Below are positions 53,295-62,283 of a stretch of 64,000 bases of DNA, in pieces (the stretch's first letter is position 1; every line of letters starts with the position of its first letter). The translations under genes were made by a program, and so were the position numbers. The notes under the pieces were generated by a model. It was not told where the DNA came from. It saw only the letters and a program-made list of their open reading frames with translations, and ran no database searches. This DNA is from Geovibrio thiophilus (lineage in GTDB: Bacteria > Chrysiogenota > Deferribacteres > Deferribacterales > Geovibrionaceae), in NCBI RefSeq assembly GCF_004087915.1, contig NZ_CP035108.1, positions 1,488,001 through 1,552,000 of the forward strand, given 5' to 3'.

Positions 53295-54076
53295 TGCTTA
53301 AAATCAACAACATAGAAGTTGTTTACAATGACGTTATCCTTGTATTGAAAGGACTTTCCCTTGAAGTGGAGCAGGGTAGGATAGCCGCCCTGCTCGGCTC
53401 TAACGGGGCGGGCAAGACTACCACCCTTAAGGCGGTGAGCGGTCTTCTGCGTCCTGATGACGGAGAAATAACTGACGGCGAAATCTGGTTTGACGGACAG
53501 AGGATAGATAAGAAAGACGCATCGGACATTGTGAAATCCGGCATTTTTCAGGTGATGGAGGGCAGGCGGGTTTTCAAAGACCTTACCGTTGAGGAAAACC
53601 TCATAGCCGGTGCTTACACCCGTCCGGGAAACACTGTCTCCACCGGAATCGAGCGGGTTTACAACTACTTTCCCCGCCTTAAGGACAGGCGCAGCCAGCT
53701 TGCAGGCTATATGAGCGGCGGCGAACAGCAGATGCTTGCCATAGGCAGGGCTATCATGGCTGCCCCGAAGCTTATTCTCATGGATGAGCCCTCTCTCGGG
53801 CTTGCGCCGCTTCTGGTCAAGGAGATCTTCAACATCATCACCACTCTCAACAGAGAAGAGGGGACAACGATCCTCCTTGTTGAGCAGAACGCCAATATGG
53901 CTCTCTCCGCAGCGCATTACGGATATATAATGGAAAACGGGCGTGTGGTTCTGGACGGAGCGACGGAAGAACTCAAGGCGAATGACGATGTTAAGGAGTT
54001 TTACCTCGGTCTCTCGGAGAAGAAGAGCTTCCGTGAAGTCAAGCATTACAGGAGAAGAAAAAGATGGCTTTCCTAG
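53294..54076 (+). CDS. livF: Liv-type ABC transporter ATPase LivF
   Basis: A 260-residue ATPase with Walker A GSNGAGKTTTLK, signature YMSGGEQQMLAIGRA and Walker B LILMDEPSLGLAP. NANMALSAAHYGYIMENGRVV is the typical LivF ending. The C-terminal tail (FREVKHYRRRKRWLS) is longer and more basic than usual. It overlaps the following ligase gene by 13 bases. Confidence 0.93.
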   Translation: MLKINNIEVVYNDVILVLKGLSLEVEQGRIAALLGSNGAGKTTTLKAVSGLLRPDDGEITDGEIWFDGQRIDKKDASDIVKSGIFQVMEGRRVFKDLTVEENLIAGAYTRPGNTVSTGIERVYNYFPRLKDRRSQLAGYMSGGEQQMLAIGRAIMAAPKLILMDEPSLGLAPLLVKEIFNIITTLNREEGTTILLVEQNANMALSAAHYGYIMENGRVVLDGATEELKANDDVKEFYLGLSEKKSFREVKHYRRRKRWLS

Positions 54077-55200
54077 GCAATTTTCAGCGGGTTCTGGAAT
54101 TTATAAGGGAAAACTCCGCGCATCCTCTTGTTCAGAATGCCTTCGTGCGTTCGGAAATCTCACCTTCTCTCGTTACCGATTATGAAACCTTTCAGTTTAT
54201 AAATCCCCTTACCAAGCAGAAGCTTTCGGAAATGCACATGGGCGGCGCTCTTCTGCCGCTTATTCTTGCAGGCGGCTATGTTTCCAAAATTTTTACATCA
54301 CCGGGTCCCGTCTACAATGTGAAGGGTGAAAGGTGGGAGCACTACAGGTTTTATAAGGCTCTGGAAGCGGCAGGGTTTATTGACGGCGATGTGGCTGTAA
54401 ACACCTTCTCATACCACGGCAGCCCCGCCGGGGACATGGCTGAGGAGGCATGCGAAAAGTGCGGCTGCGCAGTTTATCCCCTTGGTCCCGCTGACAGCGG
54501 CAAGGGAGCGGAAACGATCCTCGCCGTGGATGCAAACGCTTTTATCGGCACTAAGACATACCTCTTCAAATGCCTCGAAAAACTTGAGGGCAGAGGGCGG
54601 CTTGAGAAGGCTTTTCTCATGGCGGAAAAGCTCACTGAGGACGACAAGGCGGTGCTTTTCGCGGAACACGGCATAAAGGCTTTTCAGGCATACGGAACGG
54701 CGGAAGCGGGGCTCATAGCCTATGAAACAGCCGGAGGAACAGGGATGAAGGCGGATACGGACGCTCTTTTCATCGAAATACTGGACGCGGACGGAAAACC
54801 CGCAGGAGAAGGGGAAACCGGTGAAGTAGTTGTGACGTTCATGAACGGAACAACCCCTTTCATACGTCTTGCCACGGGCGATCTCTCATTTACCGAAAAC
54901 GGACGTCTGGCAGGAGTTTTTGGCAGGACGGATTCATCCGTGAAATTCAAGGGCGTATTCGTACATTTCTGGGTGCTTGAAAAACTCTGCGCCGAATGCA
55001 GGGTTTCAGGCAGACTTGATATTTCCAATACTCCGGACGGGGCGGACTCCATGTGTCTGAGTGTTTCAGGAGGTGATACGGATATGATCCGCTCCTCATT
55101 TTACAAGGCTTTCGGATTGCGTTTGCCTGAAATCAAAGTTGATGATACTATTTCAGAAACTGCTGTACAGGACACAAGAAAACAGCTTAATCGCAGGTAG
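54064..55200 (+). CDS. Phenylacetate-CoA ligase-like adenylate-forming protein with altered P-loop
   Basis: A 378-residue PaaK-like protein, shorter than the roughly 430-residue enzymes. The ATP-binding loop is not the usual SSGTTG-PK but TSPGPVYN, a variant found in a subset of PaaK homologues near Liv transporters. Later motifs are recognisable: YGTAEAGLIAYE (A5) and RLATGDLSF (A7-like). It may ligate CoA to an aromatic or branched acid, or have lost adenylation and act as a regulator. It is the last gene of the liv operon proper, 9 bases before the CBS-ACT gene. Confidence 0.8.
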   Translation: MAFLGNFQRVLEFIRENSAHPLVQNAFVRSEISPSLVTDYETFQFINPLTKQKLSEMHMGGALLPLILAGGYVSKIFTSPGPVYNVKGERWEHYRFYKALEAAGFIDGDVAVNTFSYHGSPAGDMAEEACEKCGCAVYPLGPADSGKGAETILAVDANAFIGTKTYLFKCLEKLEGRGRLEKAFLMAEKLTEDDKAVLFAEHGIKAFQAYGTAEAGLIAYETAGGTGMKADTDALFIEILDADGKPAGEGETGEVVVTFMNGTTPFIRLATGDLSFTENGRLAGVFGRTDSSVKFKGVFVHFWVLEKLCAECRVSGRLDISNTPDGADSMCLSVSGGDTDMIRSSFYKAFGLRLPEIKVDDTISETAVQDTRKQLNRR

Positions 55201-55209
55201 GTGCTCTTT

Positions 55210-55887
55210 ATGTTCGTAAAAAACTGGATGAGAAGAGAAGTTATTACAATTTCCCCGGACGAGACAATCCTTGATGCCAAACACATTATGAAGGAGAACG
55301 GCATAAGACGTCTGCCTGTGGTGGAAAAGAACAAACTTGCGGGCATAATCACCGAAAAGGATATAAAAGAATATTCTCCCTCCAAGGCAAGCTCCCTTGA
55401 TGTTTACGAACTCAAACGTCTTCTTGCCAAAACGTTGGTAAAAGATGCGATGAACGTGAACGTTATTACTGTACATCCCGAAACACCGATCGAAAAAGCG
55501 GCGCTCATTCTCCGTGATAAACGCTTCGGCGGTCTGCCTGTTGTGAATGATTCCGGTGAGCTATCCGGAATTATTACTGCGGTGGATTTATTTGATATAT
55601 TTGTGGAATCCATGGGTTTCTCCCACCAGAGCACAAGGATCGCGATCCTGCTGGAGGACAGAAAGGGAGCCCTTGCCGAAATGACACGGATTATCGACAG
55701 TCACGAGTTGAATATTGTCAGTTTAGCAACTTTCTTCCTGAAAAACACGGAAGGAGGAGCGCGTGATGTGGTGATCAGAGTTAACGGTGAGCAGAGTAAA
55801 ATTGATGCCGCCGTCAGAGACCTTCGTTCTGCTGACTTTAACCTTGTAAGCATTATAGAAATGAACGATATTATGAACGATGTTTAA
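55210..55887 (+). CDS. CBS-pair plus ACT domain protein (AcuB-like)
   Basis: The start is ATG 55210. The 225 residues contain two CBS repeats (VKNWMRREVITISPDETILDAKHIMKENGIRRLPVV and VKDAMNVNVITVHPETPIEKAALILRDKRFGGLPVV) followed by an ACT-like domain (RIAILLEDRKGALAEMTRIIDSHELNIVSLATF). This order matches AcuB-type proteins, which sense adenine nucleotides and tune acetyl-CoA synthetase or ligase activity. Here it could regulate the two acyl-CoA ligases of the same cluster (inference). Confidence 0.87.
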   Translation: MFVKNWMRREVITISPDETILDAKHIMKENGIRRLPVVEKNKLAGIITEKDIKEYSPSKASSLDVYELKRLLAKTLVKDAMNVNVITVHPETPIEKAALILRDKRFGGLPVVNDSGELSGIITAVDLFDIFVESMGFSHQSTRIAILLEDRKGALAEMTRIIDSHELNIVSLATFFLKNTEGGARDVVIRVNGEQSKIDAAVRDLRSADFNLVSIIEMNDIMNDV

Positions 55888-55900
55888 ATATTCAGTTAAC

Positions 55901-55953
55901 CGGTTTTCACTCCTGCTTCGGTCTGCCTGAGAGGATTAAAACCGTCTTTTTTT
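55901..55953 (+). terminator. Probable terminator of the liv cluster
   Basis: CGGTTTT (55901) pairs with AAAACCG (55938) across a 30-base region, followed by TCTTTTTTT. The long loop makes it weaker than others in the window. The following AT-rich stretch contains an inverted repeat TTAACA (56044) / TGTTAA (56055) upstream of the LuxR gene. Confidence 0.5.
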
Positions 55954-56141
55954 CACATATAGAAAATCTTTGTCTTTTCTTTTCAGGCTCTTGTACCTGC
56001 CTCTCTGCACCTGCACTAAAACTGACGCTGTTTTGCTTGTTTTTTAACAAATTATGTTAAAATACAGTTTTTTGAGGATTTACACATATCTTGAATACAT
56101 CTATCTTTTAAGCAGAAAAGCATTTTATGTTTTGGTGGGGT

Positions 56142-56720
56142 ATGAAAAATTTTATAATATTCAGTGCCAATACCGTCTATAGGGAAACTATTGCGGCTAT
56201 GGCAGTTGATTTTGGCTTAAATTGCCTTGCATCTGAATCAATTAATACAAAGATGCAGATTTCAATCAAGGAAATAACCCCGGAAATTGTGATTATTGAT
56301 ATTTTTTCCAGAGGAGCGACTGATGATTTCGTCGCAATGGTCAGAGAAATATTTTTAACAGCCAGATTTATTTTCATAGTTTCGGAGGATAACCCGCTTT
56401 TAAGTTATTTTGTCCAGAAATACAACGTAAGTGACCTTTTATTCGTTGAGGATGACACAGAAAGAACACGGAGCAATCTGGAAAGGATATTGAAATCAAA
56501 AAATAACGGAGGTATGTCTTGCCATAACGGAAATCTTACTTTGAGAGAGTGCGAGGTATTGAAACTGATAGCCGCTGGAAAAACCAGCAGGGAAATAGCG
56601 GAAGAACTGTTTATCAGTAAAAACACGGTGGATACCCACAGAAATAAAATGCTTCAGAAACTGAATTTATCCAACTCCGCCTCTCTTGTGACGTATGCCT
56701 GCAAGTCGGGACTTTTATAA
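56142..56720 (+). CDS. LuxR-type regulator with degenerate receiver-like domain
   Basis: The start is ATG 56142 (GGTGGGG upstream); ATG 56127 is possible. The C-terminal LuxR/GerE helix-turn-helix is canonical (LTLRECEVLKLIAAGKTSREIAEELFISKNTVDTHRNKM). The N-terminal 120 residues look like a receiver fold, but the Asp pair and conserved Lys are not recognisable; only an IIDIFSRG strand sits where the phosphoacceptor would be. It is probably a phosphorylation-independent orphan regulator. AT-rich flanks and monocistronic context give no target hint. Confidence 0.83.
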   Translation: MKNFIIFSANTVYRETIAAMAVDFGLNCLASESINTKMQISIKEITPEIVIIDIFSRGATDDFVAMVREIFLTARFIFIVSEDNPLLSYFVQKYNVSDLLFVEDDTERTRSNLERILKSKNNGGMSCHNGNLTLRECEVLKLIAAGKTSREIAEELFISKNTVDTHRNKMLQKLNLSNSASLVTYACKSGLL

Positions 56721-56993
56721 AATTTATTAATTAAATACGTGCTTCTATCCTGTTTTCTGCATGTTGAGGTCAGCAGAAAAAGCGCTGCTTTTATTTCATA
56801 CCTTATTGTTGCGTCCAATGTTAAGAAATGTAAAAAGAAATGATTGCAAATAAATTTAGTCTTGCCTCAGTATGTGTTTTTTGACATATTAAAAATACAT
56901 AAAACTTAGTATAAATTCGCCTGCTTCCCGCCGTTTAGCTTTGTTTTTCACTGATGTTGAGAGTGATTATGTATTTTAAGGGGAACTATAATT

Positions 56994-57623
56994 ATGGCCA
57001 GAAAAAAGAAAGACACTAAATTACGGATTCTTGAGCTTAGCGCGGCACTGTTTGCTGACAAAGGGAAGGATGCCGTGGGAATAAGAGAAATTGCCGAAAA
57101 ATCAGGTGTTTCTCTAAATACTGTAATGTATCACTTCTCCTCCAAGGAAAATCTCCACCATGAGACAATAAAGTATCTTCTTGCAAACGGAATCAATTTT
57201 GGTGAAATTTTCAGGAAGAAAAGCGAAAATACCAGCTGCGACTGCCCTGCTGAGATGTTCAGGGGCATAATCTCCGAGATTTTCGCCGAAGGGCTTAAGC
57301 CCAAATACGCCACATACATCAATATGATTTCAAAAGTTATATTCAGCAGAGACAAAACCCAGCTCACATATCTTCTTGAGAGCTTTCAGGAGACGGAACT
57401 GCATTTCACCGGATTTTTTGAAAAAACCGGCATAGAAGCAGATGAAAAGGAGATGTCTTTCCTCATGGGGCTTTTCTGGACACAGCTTCTCTACTCCGCT
57501 GGAGCAAGAAAGCTCGCCGAGCTTGAGTCTGTCCATGACGATTCGGCAGATTATGCCGCAAAAGCCACTGCGGATATTTTTCTGCAAAGGCTAGGGGTGA
57601 GACAGGCTTCCGGCGTGCGTTAG
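56994..57623 (+). CDS. TetR family transcriptional regulator
   Basis: A 209-residue regulator. The N-terminal helix-turn-helix reads KLRILELSAALFADKGKDAVGIREIAEKSGVSLNTVMYHFSSKENL, with the basic opening ARKKKDTK. The C-terminal ligand domain is helical and contains a Cys pair (TSCDCP). No efflux pump or enzyme gene is adjacent, so the target is unknown. TAAGGGGAA gives a good ribosome site. The 273 bases before it are AT-rich and contain TTGACA at 56881 but no convincing -10. The stop codon lies within the terminator hairpin. Confidence 0.92.
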   Translation: MARKKKDTKLRILELSAALFADKGKDAVGIREIAEKSGVSLNTVMYHFSSKENLHHETIKYLLANGINFGEIFRKKSENTSCDCPAEMFRGIISEIFAEGLKPKYATYINMISKVIFSRDKTQLTYLLESFQETELHFTGFFEKTGIEADEKEMSFLMGLFWTQLLYSAGARKLAELESVHDDSADYAAKATADIFLQRLGVRQASGVR

Positions 57624-57647
57624 GATACGCACACGCCGGCTGAATTT
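57610..57647. terminator. Bidirectional terminator between the tetR-like and DUF255 genes
   Basis: CCGGCGTGCGT pairs with ACGCACACGCCGG (two-base bulge) around a 6-base loop. The stem starts before the TetR stop codon, and a short T run follows on the plus strand. Confidence 0.7.
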
Positions 57648-59342
57648 TTACACTGTAAATGCGCTGAGCACTGTCGAGTGCGCTGTGGGATATTTTACAA
57701 CCCTGTCGGCGAGAAAATTCTCAGTCTCACCGGAGAGGTTCAGCCCCAGACGCTCTTTATTGTGAATAATAAGCTCTGCAATTAGTCCCGCTGCGGAAGG
57801 CATAGAATCATCAAAGGTTTCCAGCACTTTTCCCGCTCTGTCCAGATGAAGAAGCCCCTCATGAGTAAAATCCTCCAGAGCCTCCTCAAGTAAGGATTTC
57901 GCCTTTACCAGAAAACCTTTCTCCGACGTTATATCAAAAAACTTCATGTACATATCCGCAGTGAAGGCATAATCCTCCAATGTGGCATAGCTGAAAATAT
58001 CGCCGGAGTAGTTGATTCTGTTCAGGTGCGTTTCGTCTATGAGGAAATGCTCAAGCTTGCCGAGGAGCATTTTTGCCTGCTCAAAGTAATACTCATCTCC
58101 CGAAGTTTCGCTGTATTCCAGAAGCGCCTTGCAGAAGAGGGCATTCTGGGAGAGGATGATTTTATTGTCCTTCGCCGGCTTTTCTTTGTACGCGGCGCCT
58201 GCTTTCAGTTTATCAATGAGAGGCTGCACGGCTATTCTGCTTTCGTAATCCGCCCCTGCAAAAGCCGCTACGCCTTCAAAAGGGAAGATATACTCAAACA
58301 TCTTCTTCTTGTCTTCCTCACTGAAAAGCACCATGTCACGGTTGAATATTTTATAGTAGAAGCCTTCGGACAGCTTTCCTTTGGAATCAAGGCTGTCCGC
58401 ATCCATTGAGGAGATAAGCCCGAACTCGGTGTTGAATTCGTCCAGTATGAAGTCTATTGCCTTTCCTGCTGTGTGGAGATACAGCCTGTTGTCTGTTATG
58501 CTGAACATGCGTGTCAGAAATATGGCATTCAGTGCGTTGTCGTAAAGCATTTTTTCAAAATGGGGTGTGCGCCATTCTTTATCCACTGTATATCTGAAAA
58601 AGCCGCCGTTTATATGGTCGCATATTCCGCCGGAACAGAGAATGTCGGCAGTTTTTGTGAGAAATTTATTTACTCTCTCCTTTTCAAAGCGTTTCAGCAG
58701 ATAAAGCAGGGAGGGAATCTGAGGGAAACGGGCTCCCACGCCGAAACCGCCGTTTTCCGTATCCATAATGCGGTAAAACTCATTATCAAAAGCGCTGAGC
58801 GGAGTGGATTCAAAGTGTTCAAGGTCAAACTTAACCTCCCTGAATTCTTCCAGAAAACTCAGATAGTTTTTCGCCGTCTGCCGCACATGGGCACGGTCTG
58901 TGCGGTAGAGTTCGCCTATTTTCTCAAGTATCTCCCTGAAGGCGGGCAGTCCGTGTCCGGGTTCCTTAGGATAGTATGTTCCGCCGTAGAACGGGGTTCC
59001 GTCGGGCAGAAGAAAGCAGTTCAGAGGCCAGCCTCCGTTTACTCCTGTGGACTGAAGATAAAACTGGTAGCGTTTGTCCACATCAGGATACTCCTCTCTG
59101 TCGACTTTTACGGGGATAAAGTATCTGTTTATAACAGCCGCCATTTCAGGATCTTCAAACGACTCATGTTCCATAACATGGCACCAGTGACAGGCGGAGT
59201 AGCCCACGCTGACCATTATCGGTTTATCCTGCTCCTGAGCGAGTTTCAAAGTCGCATCACTCCACGGCTGCCAAGCTACCGGGTTGTCTTTATGCTGAAG
59301 GAGGTAAAGGCTTCTTTCGTTTTTAAGAATATTTTCGAGCAA
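57648..59342 (-). CDS. DUF255 thioredoxin-domain protein (YyaL/SSP411 family)
   Basis: The start is chosen at TTG 59342 with AAGGTG six bases upstream; a GTG three codons earlier is also in frame. The roughly 564 residues begin with a thioredoxin-like domain whose active site is CHWCH (VGYSACHWCHVMEHESFEDPEMA). An (alpha/alpha)6-type helical domain resembling glycoside-hydrolase or N-acylglucosamine epimerase folds fills the rest. The usual family length is 600-690 residues, so the C-terminus is short. Function is unknown despite wide conservation. It is transcribed alone. Confidence 0.88.
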   Translation of the reverse strand: MLENILKNERSLYLLQHKDNPVAWQPWSDATLKLAQEQDKPIMVSVGYSACHWCHVMEHESFEDPEMAAVINRYFIPVKVDREEYPDVDKRYQFYLQSTGVNGGWPLNCFLLPDGTPFYGGTYYPKEPGHGLPAFREILEKIGELYRTDRAHVRQTAKNYLSFLEEFREVKFDLEHFESTPLSAFDNEFYRIMDTENGGFGVGARFPQIPSLLYLLKRFEKERVNKFLTKTADILCSGGICDHINGGFFRYTVDKEWRTPHFEKMLYDNALNAIFLTRMFSITDNRLYLHTAGKAIDFILDEFNTEFGLISSMDADSLDSKGKLSEGFYYKIFNRDMVLFSEEDKKKMFEYIFPFEGVAAFAGADYESRIAVQPLIDKLKAGAAYKEKPAKDNKIILSQNALFCKALLEYSETSGDEYYFEQAKMLLGKLEHFLIDETHLNRINYSGDIFSYATLEDYAFTADMYMKFFDITSEKGFLVKAKSLLEEALEDFTHEGLLHLDRAGKVLETFDDSMPSAAGLIAELIIHNKERLGLNLSGETENFLADRVVKYPTAHSTVLSAFTV

Positions 59343-59458
59343 TGTAATCACCTTTTGATATGATTTCCATTTAATTAAACATAAGAATATGCGAAATTCA
59401 AGATAATAAAGCTTAACAGTGATGTATGTTCATGAACTGGGCCTTGCGGAGGAAGAAA

Positions 59459-59480
59459 AAAGGAGCCCGCAGGCTCCTTT
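59459..59480 (-). terminator. Terminator of the malic enzyme gene
   Basis: A perfect 9-bp stem, AAAGGAGCC with GGCTCCTTT, has a 4-base loop. On the minus strand it follows the stop codon by about 20 bases and runs into TTTTTT-rich sequence. The plus-strand side also ends in T residues. Confidence 0.9.
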
Positions 59481-59502
59481 TTACTAATGGGTGAGGCAGG
59501 AA

Positions 59503-61776
59503 TTATTTTGATTTTTCAATGCAGTCAACGACTGCAATAGCGGCCAGATTTACTATATCGGTTACGTCTACTCCTCTCTGGAGAACGTGCACCGAATGTT
59601 TGAAGCCCTGAAGAATCGGTCCTATGGCTATACCGCTTCCGAGTCTCCACAGAAGCTTGTATGCGCTGTTGCCCGCTTCAAGGTTGGGGAATACGAGTAC
59701 GTTTGCATCTCCTTTGATTTTTGAGAAGGGGAAGGCTTCTCTGGCGATGGGCGGGTAAACTGCCGTGTCTGCCTGCATATCCCCGTCTATTACGAGCTTA
59801 GGCTCGGTTTCATTAACAAGCTTGATCGCTTTTTCCACCTTGATGGTTCTTTCCATGCGGACTGAGCCGAAGTTGGAGAAGGAAAGCATAGCCACTCTGG
59901 GTTCGATCTGGAACTTTCTCAGCGTGTCAGCGGACTGGAGAGCGATCTGGGCGAGCTGCTCCGCCGTTGGGTCTATGTTTACTGTGGTGTCGGCGCAGAG
60001 CACCATTCTGTCCTTAAACAGCATGAAGTATGAGCCTGAGGGGGTAGTATAGTTTTTCTCCAGAGGCAGAATCTCAAGCAGGGGCTTGATGGCATCGGGA
60101 TAGTTTCTGGAATAGCCGTTTACGAGGCAGTCCGCATCGCCGTGTTTAACCATCATTGCCGCGAAGTAGTCTGTTATTTTGGATATGCGCCTTGTGGCTT
60201 CGGCAAGTGTCATGCCTTTTCTGCTGCGTATTTCAAAAAGCTGCGCCGCATAAGTGTCAATCTTGTCTGAGCATCTGGGGTCAACTATTTCTATGCCTGC
60301 AAGGTCAACATTAATTTCTGCGGCAAGCTTCTTGATCCTCTCAACATCTCCGAGCAGGATAGGCTGGGCGATTCCTTCCAGTACGATTCTGTTAGCGGCT
60401 CTTATCACTTTTTCGTAGTCGCCTTCGGGGAACACGAGTTTTTTCGGGCTCTGTCTCGCAACGGAGATTACCTGACGGGTGAATTCCTTAGCGAATGAAA
60501 GCCTTGATTCAAGCTGATCTCTGTATGCTTCAAAGTCTTTTATGGGAAGCTTCGCAACGCCTGTTTCCATGGCAGCCTTCGCAACTGCGGGGGCAACCCA
60601 TGTAAGAACTCTGGGGTCGAATGGTTTGGGGATGATATAATCCTTGCCGAATTCGATTTTTTCAACGCCGTAGGCTTTGCAGACGTTTTCGGGCACATCT
60701 TCTCTGGTCAGTTTTTTAAGGGCGTAAACTGCTGCCAGCTTCATTTCCTCGTTGATGGCTGAAGCTCTGACGTCAAGCGCGCCTCTGAAAATGAAGGGGA
60801 AGCCGAGAACGTTGTTAACCTGATTGGGGTAATCTGAGCGTCCTGTGGCGACGATAGCGTCACCTCTGACTTCCTCAACCTCCTCGGGAGTGATTTCGGG
60901 GTCGGGGTTTGCCATAGCCATGATGATCGGCGTTCTCGCCATGGTTTTAACCATGGATTTTGAAAGAGCGCCTTTGGCTGAGAGACCGAGAAAAACGTCT
61001 GCGCCGTCAACAGCCTCATCAAGAGTGCGTTTATCTGTTACGAGTGCGAACTCCTCTTTGTATTTGTTCATGCCTTCTTTTCTGCCGACATAAACAATAC
61101 CCTTAGTGTCACACATAAATATATTCTCTTTCTTGGCGCCGACAAGAAGCATAAGCTTGCCGATGGCGATGCCCGCTGCTCCGGCTCCGTTGATTACCGT
61201 AACAACATCCTCTATTTTTTTATCCACGATCTCAAGAGCGTTCAGAAGAGCGGCTATGCAGATGATCGCTGTTCCGTGCTGGTCATCATGGAAAACGGGT
61301 ATGCTGAGTTTCTTTTTGACTTCTTCTTCTATATAGAAGCAGTCGGGCGCTTTAATATCCTCAAGGTTAATGCCCCCGAAGGTGGGCTCAAGAAGCTCAC
61401 ATGCCTTGATAACATCATCGGGATTCTCGGAGTTGATTTCTATGTCGAAGACGTCAACATCGGCAAACCTTTTGAAAAGAACGCCTTTTCCTTCCATAAC
61501 AGGCTTGCCCGCCGCCGCTCCGATGTTTCCGAGACCGAGGACTGCCGTTCCGTTGGAAAGAACCGCCACCAGATTTCCTTTGGATGTATAGTCGTAAACG
61601 GCTTCGGGATTTTTTTCGATCACACGGCAGGGTTCAGCGACACCGGGCGTGTATGCAAGGGAAAGGTCTCTCTGCGTGAAGCAGGGTTTCGTAGGAACAA
61701 CTTCGATTTTACCGGGGCGGCTGCCCTTATGGTATTCGAGAGCTTCCTCTAAAGTGATTTTTTCATGTTTGCTCAT
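59503..61776 (-). CDS. maeB: NADP-dependent malic enzyme fused to phosphotransacetylase-like domain
   Basis: A 757-residue MaeB-type protein. The N-terminal malic enzyme (about 1-420) has YTPGVAEPCR, the catalytic FHDDQHGTAI and the dinucleotide site INGAGAAGIAIGKL. The C-terminal part (about 430-757) is a phosphotransacetylase homologue (KLVFPEGDYEKVIRAANRIV...) that in MaeB is catalytically inactive and senses acetyl-CoA. It decarboxylates malate to pyruvate, feeding gluconeogenesis during growth on acetate. AGGAGGAG precedes the ATG. Own promoter and terminator. Confidence 0.96.
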   Translation of the reverse strand: MSKHEKITLEEALEYHKGSRPGKIEVVPTKPCFTQRDLSLAYTPGVAEPCRVIEKNPEAVYDYTSKGNLVAVLSNGTAVLGLGNIGAAAGKPVMEGKGVLFKRFADVDVFDIEINSENPDDVIKACELLEPTFGGINLEDIKAPDCFYIEEEVKKKLSIPVFHDDQHGTAIICIAALLNALEIVDKKIEDVVTVINGAGAAGIAIGKLMLLVGAKKENIFMCDTKGIVYVGRKEGMNKYKEEFALVTDKRTLDEAVDGADVFLGLSAKGALSKSMVKTMARTPIIMAMANPDPEITPEEVEEVRGDAIVATGRSDYPNQVNNVLGFPFIFRGALDVRASAINEEMKLAAVYALKKLTREDVPENVCKAYGVEKIEFGKDYIIPKPFDPRVLTWVAPAVAKAAMETGVAKLPIKDFEAYRDQLESRLSFAKEFTRQVISVARQSPKKLVFPEGDYEKVIRAANRIVLEGIAQPILLGDVERIKKLAAEINVDLAGIEIVDPRCSDKIDTYAAQLFEIRSRKGMTLAEATRRISKITDYFAAMMVKHGDADCLVNGYSRNYPDAIKPLLEILPLEKNYTTPSGSYFMLFKDRMVLCADTTVNIDPTAEQLAQIALQSADTLRKFQIEPRVAMLSFSNFGSVRMERTIKVEKAIKLVNETEPKLVIDGDMQADTAVYPPIAREAFPFSKIKGDANVLVFPNLEAGNSAYKLLWRLGSGIAIGPILQGFKHSVHVLQRGVDVTDIVNLAAIAVVDCIEKSK

Positions 61777-61803
61777 TTAGCTCCTCCTGACTTATCTGGG
61801 TTA

Positions 61804-61832
61804 ATATTAATTTTGCGTTTATACATAGTCAA
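61804..61832 (-). promoter_or_regulatory. maeB promoter
   Basis: On the minus strand, TTGACT (61827-61832) and TAATAT (61804-61809) with a 17-base spacer, 28 bases before the start codon. Confidence 0.55.
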
Positions 61833-62283
61833 CAAGAATTTTCATATTACAATCATATGTTCATTTAATTCTTTGCATGCTGAGCAGATTATTAATTTTA
61901 AGTATAATAGATAAAAACTATAACAATGATTTTAATATTAAGAACATAGTTTGACAACAAATATTACACGCTTATTGTATTAAGTATGTATTGCCTAATA
62001 TTATAGAAAAATTCAATTATAAAATAATATTATTATTAATATATTAACTTTATTTTGGCTTGTGCTATGTATTTTAGTATTATGTTCAATTTTTATGCTT
62101 TCTATGATCTGAATGACAATTTATGATTATTTCATAATTGCGCATATGTCAGTTTTATGGTGAAAGGAGTCTGATGTCAGGTTAAAGAGTGTCCGGTTAG
62201 TTAACAATGAAATTTTTTTTATTTTGATCCCAGTGCCGAGAAAGCCTCATTGCTCCTTTGTATTTGATATGGTAAAAGTGATC
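61833..62283. other. AT-rich intergenic stretch between maeB and the recombinase gene
   Basis: About 450 bases, strongly AT-rich from 61840 to 62160. No gene, repeat unit or RNA recognised. It must contain the recombinase promoter, but so many AT-rich hexamers occur that no single one stands out. The base composition contrasts with the surrounding coding DNA. Confidence 0.6.
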
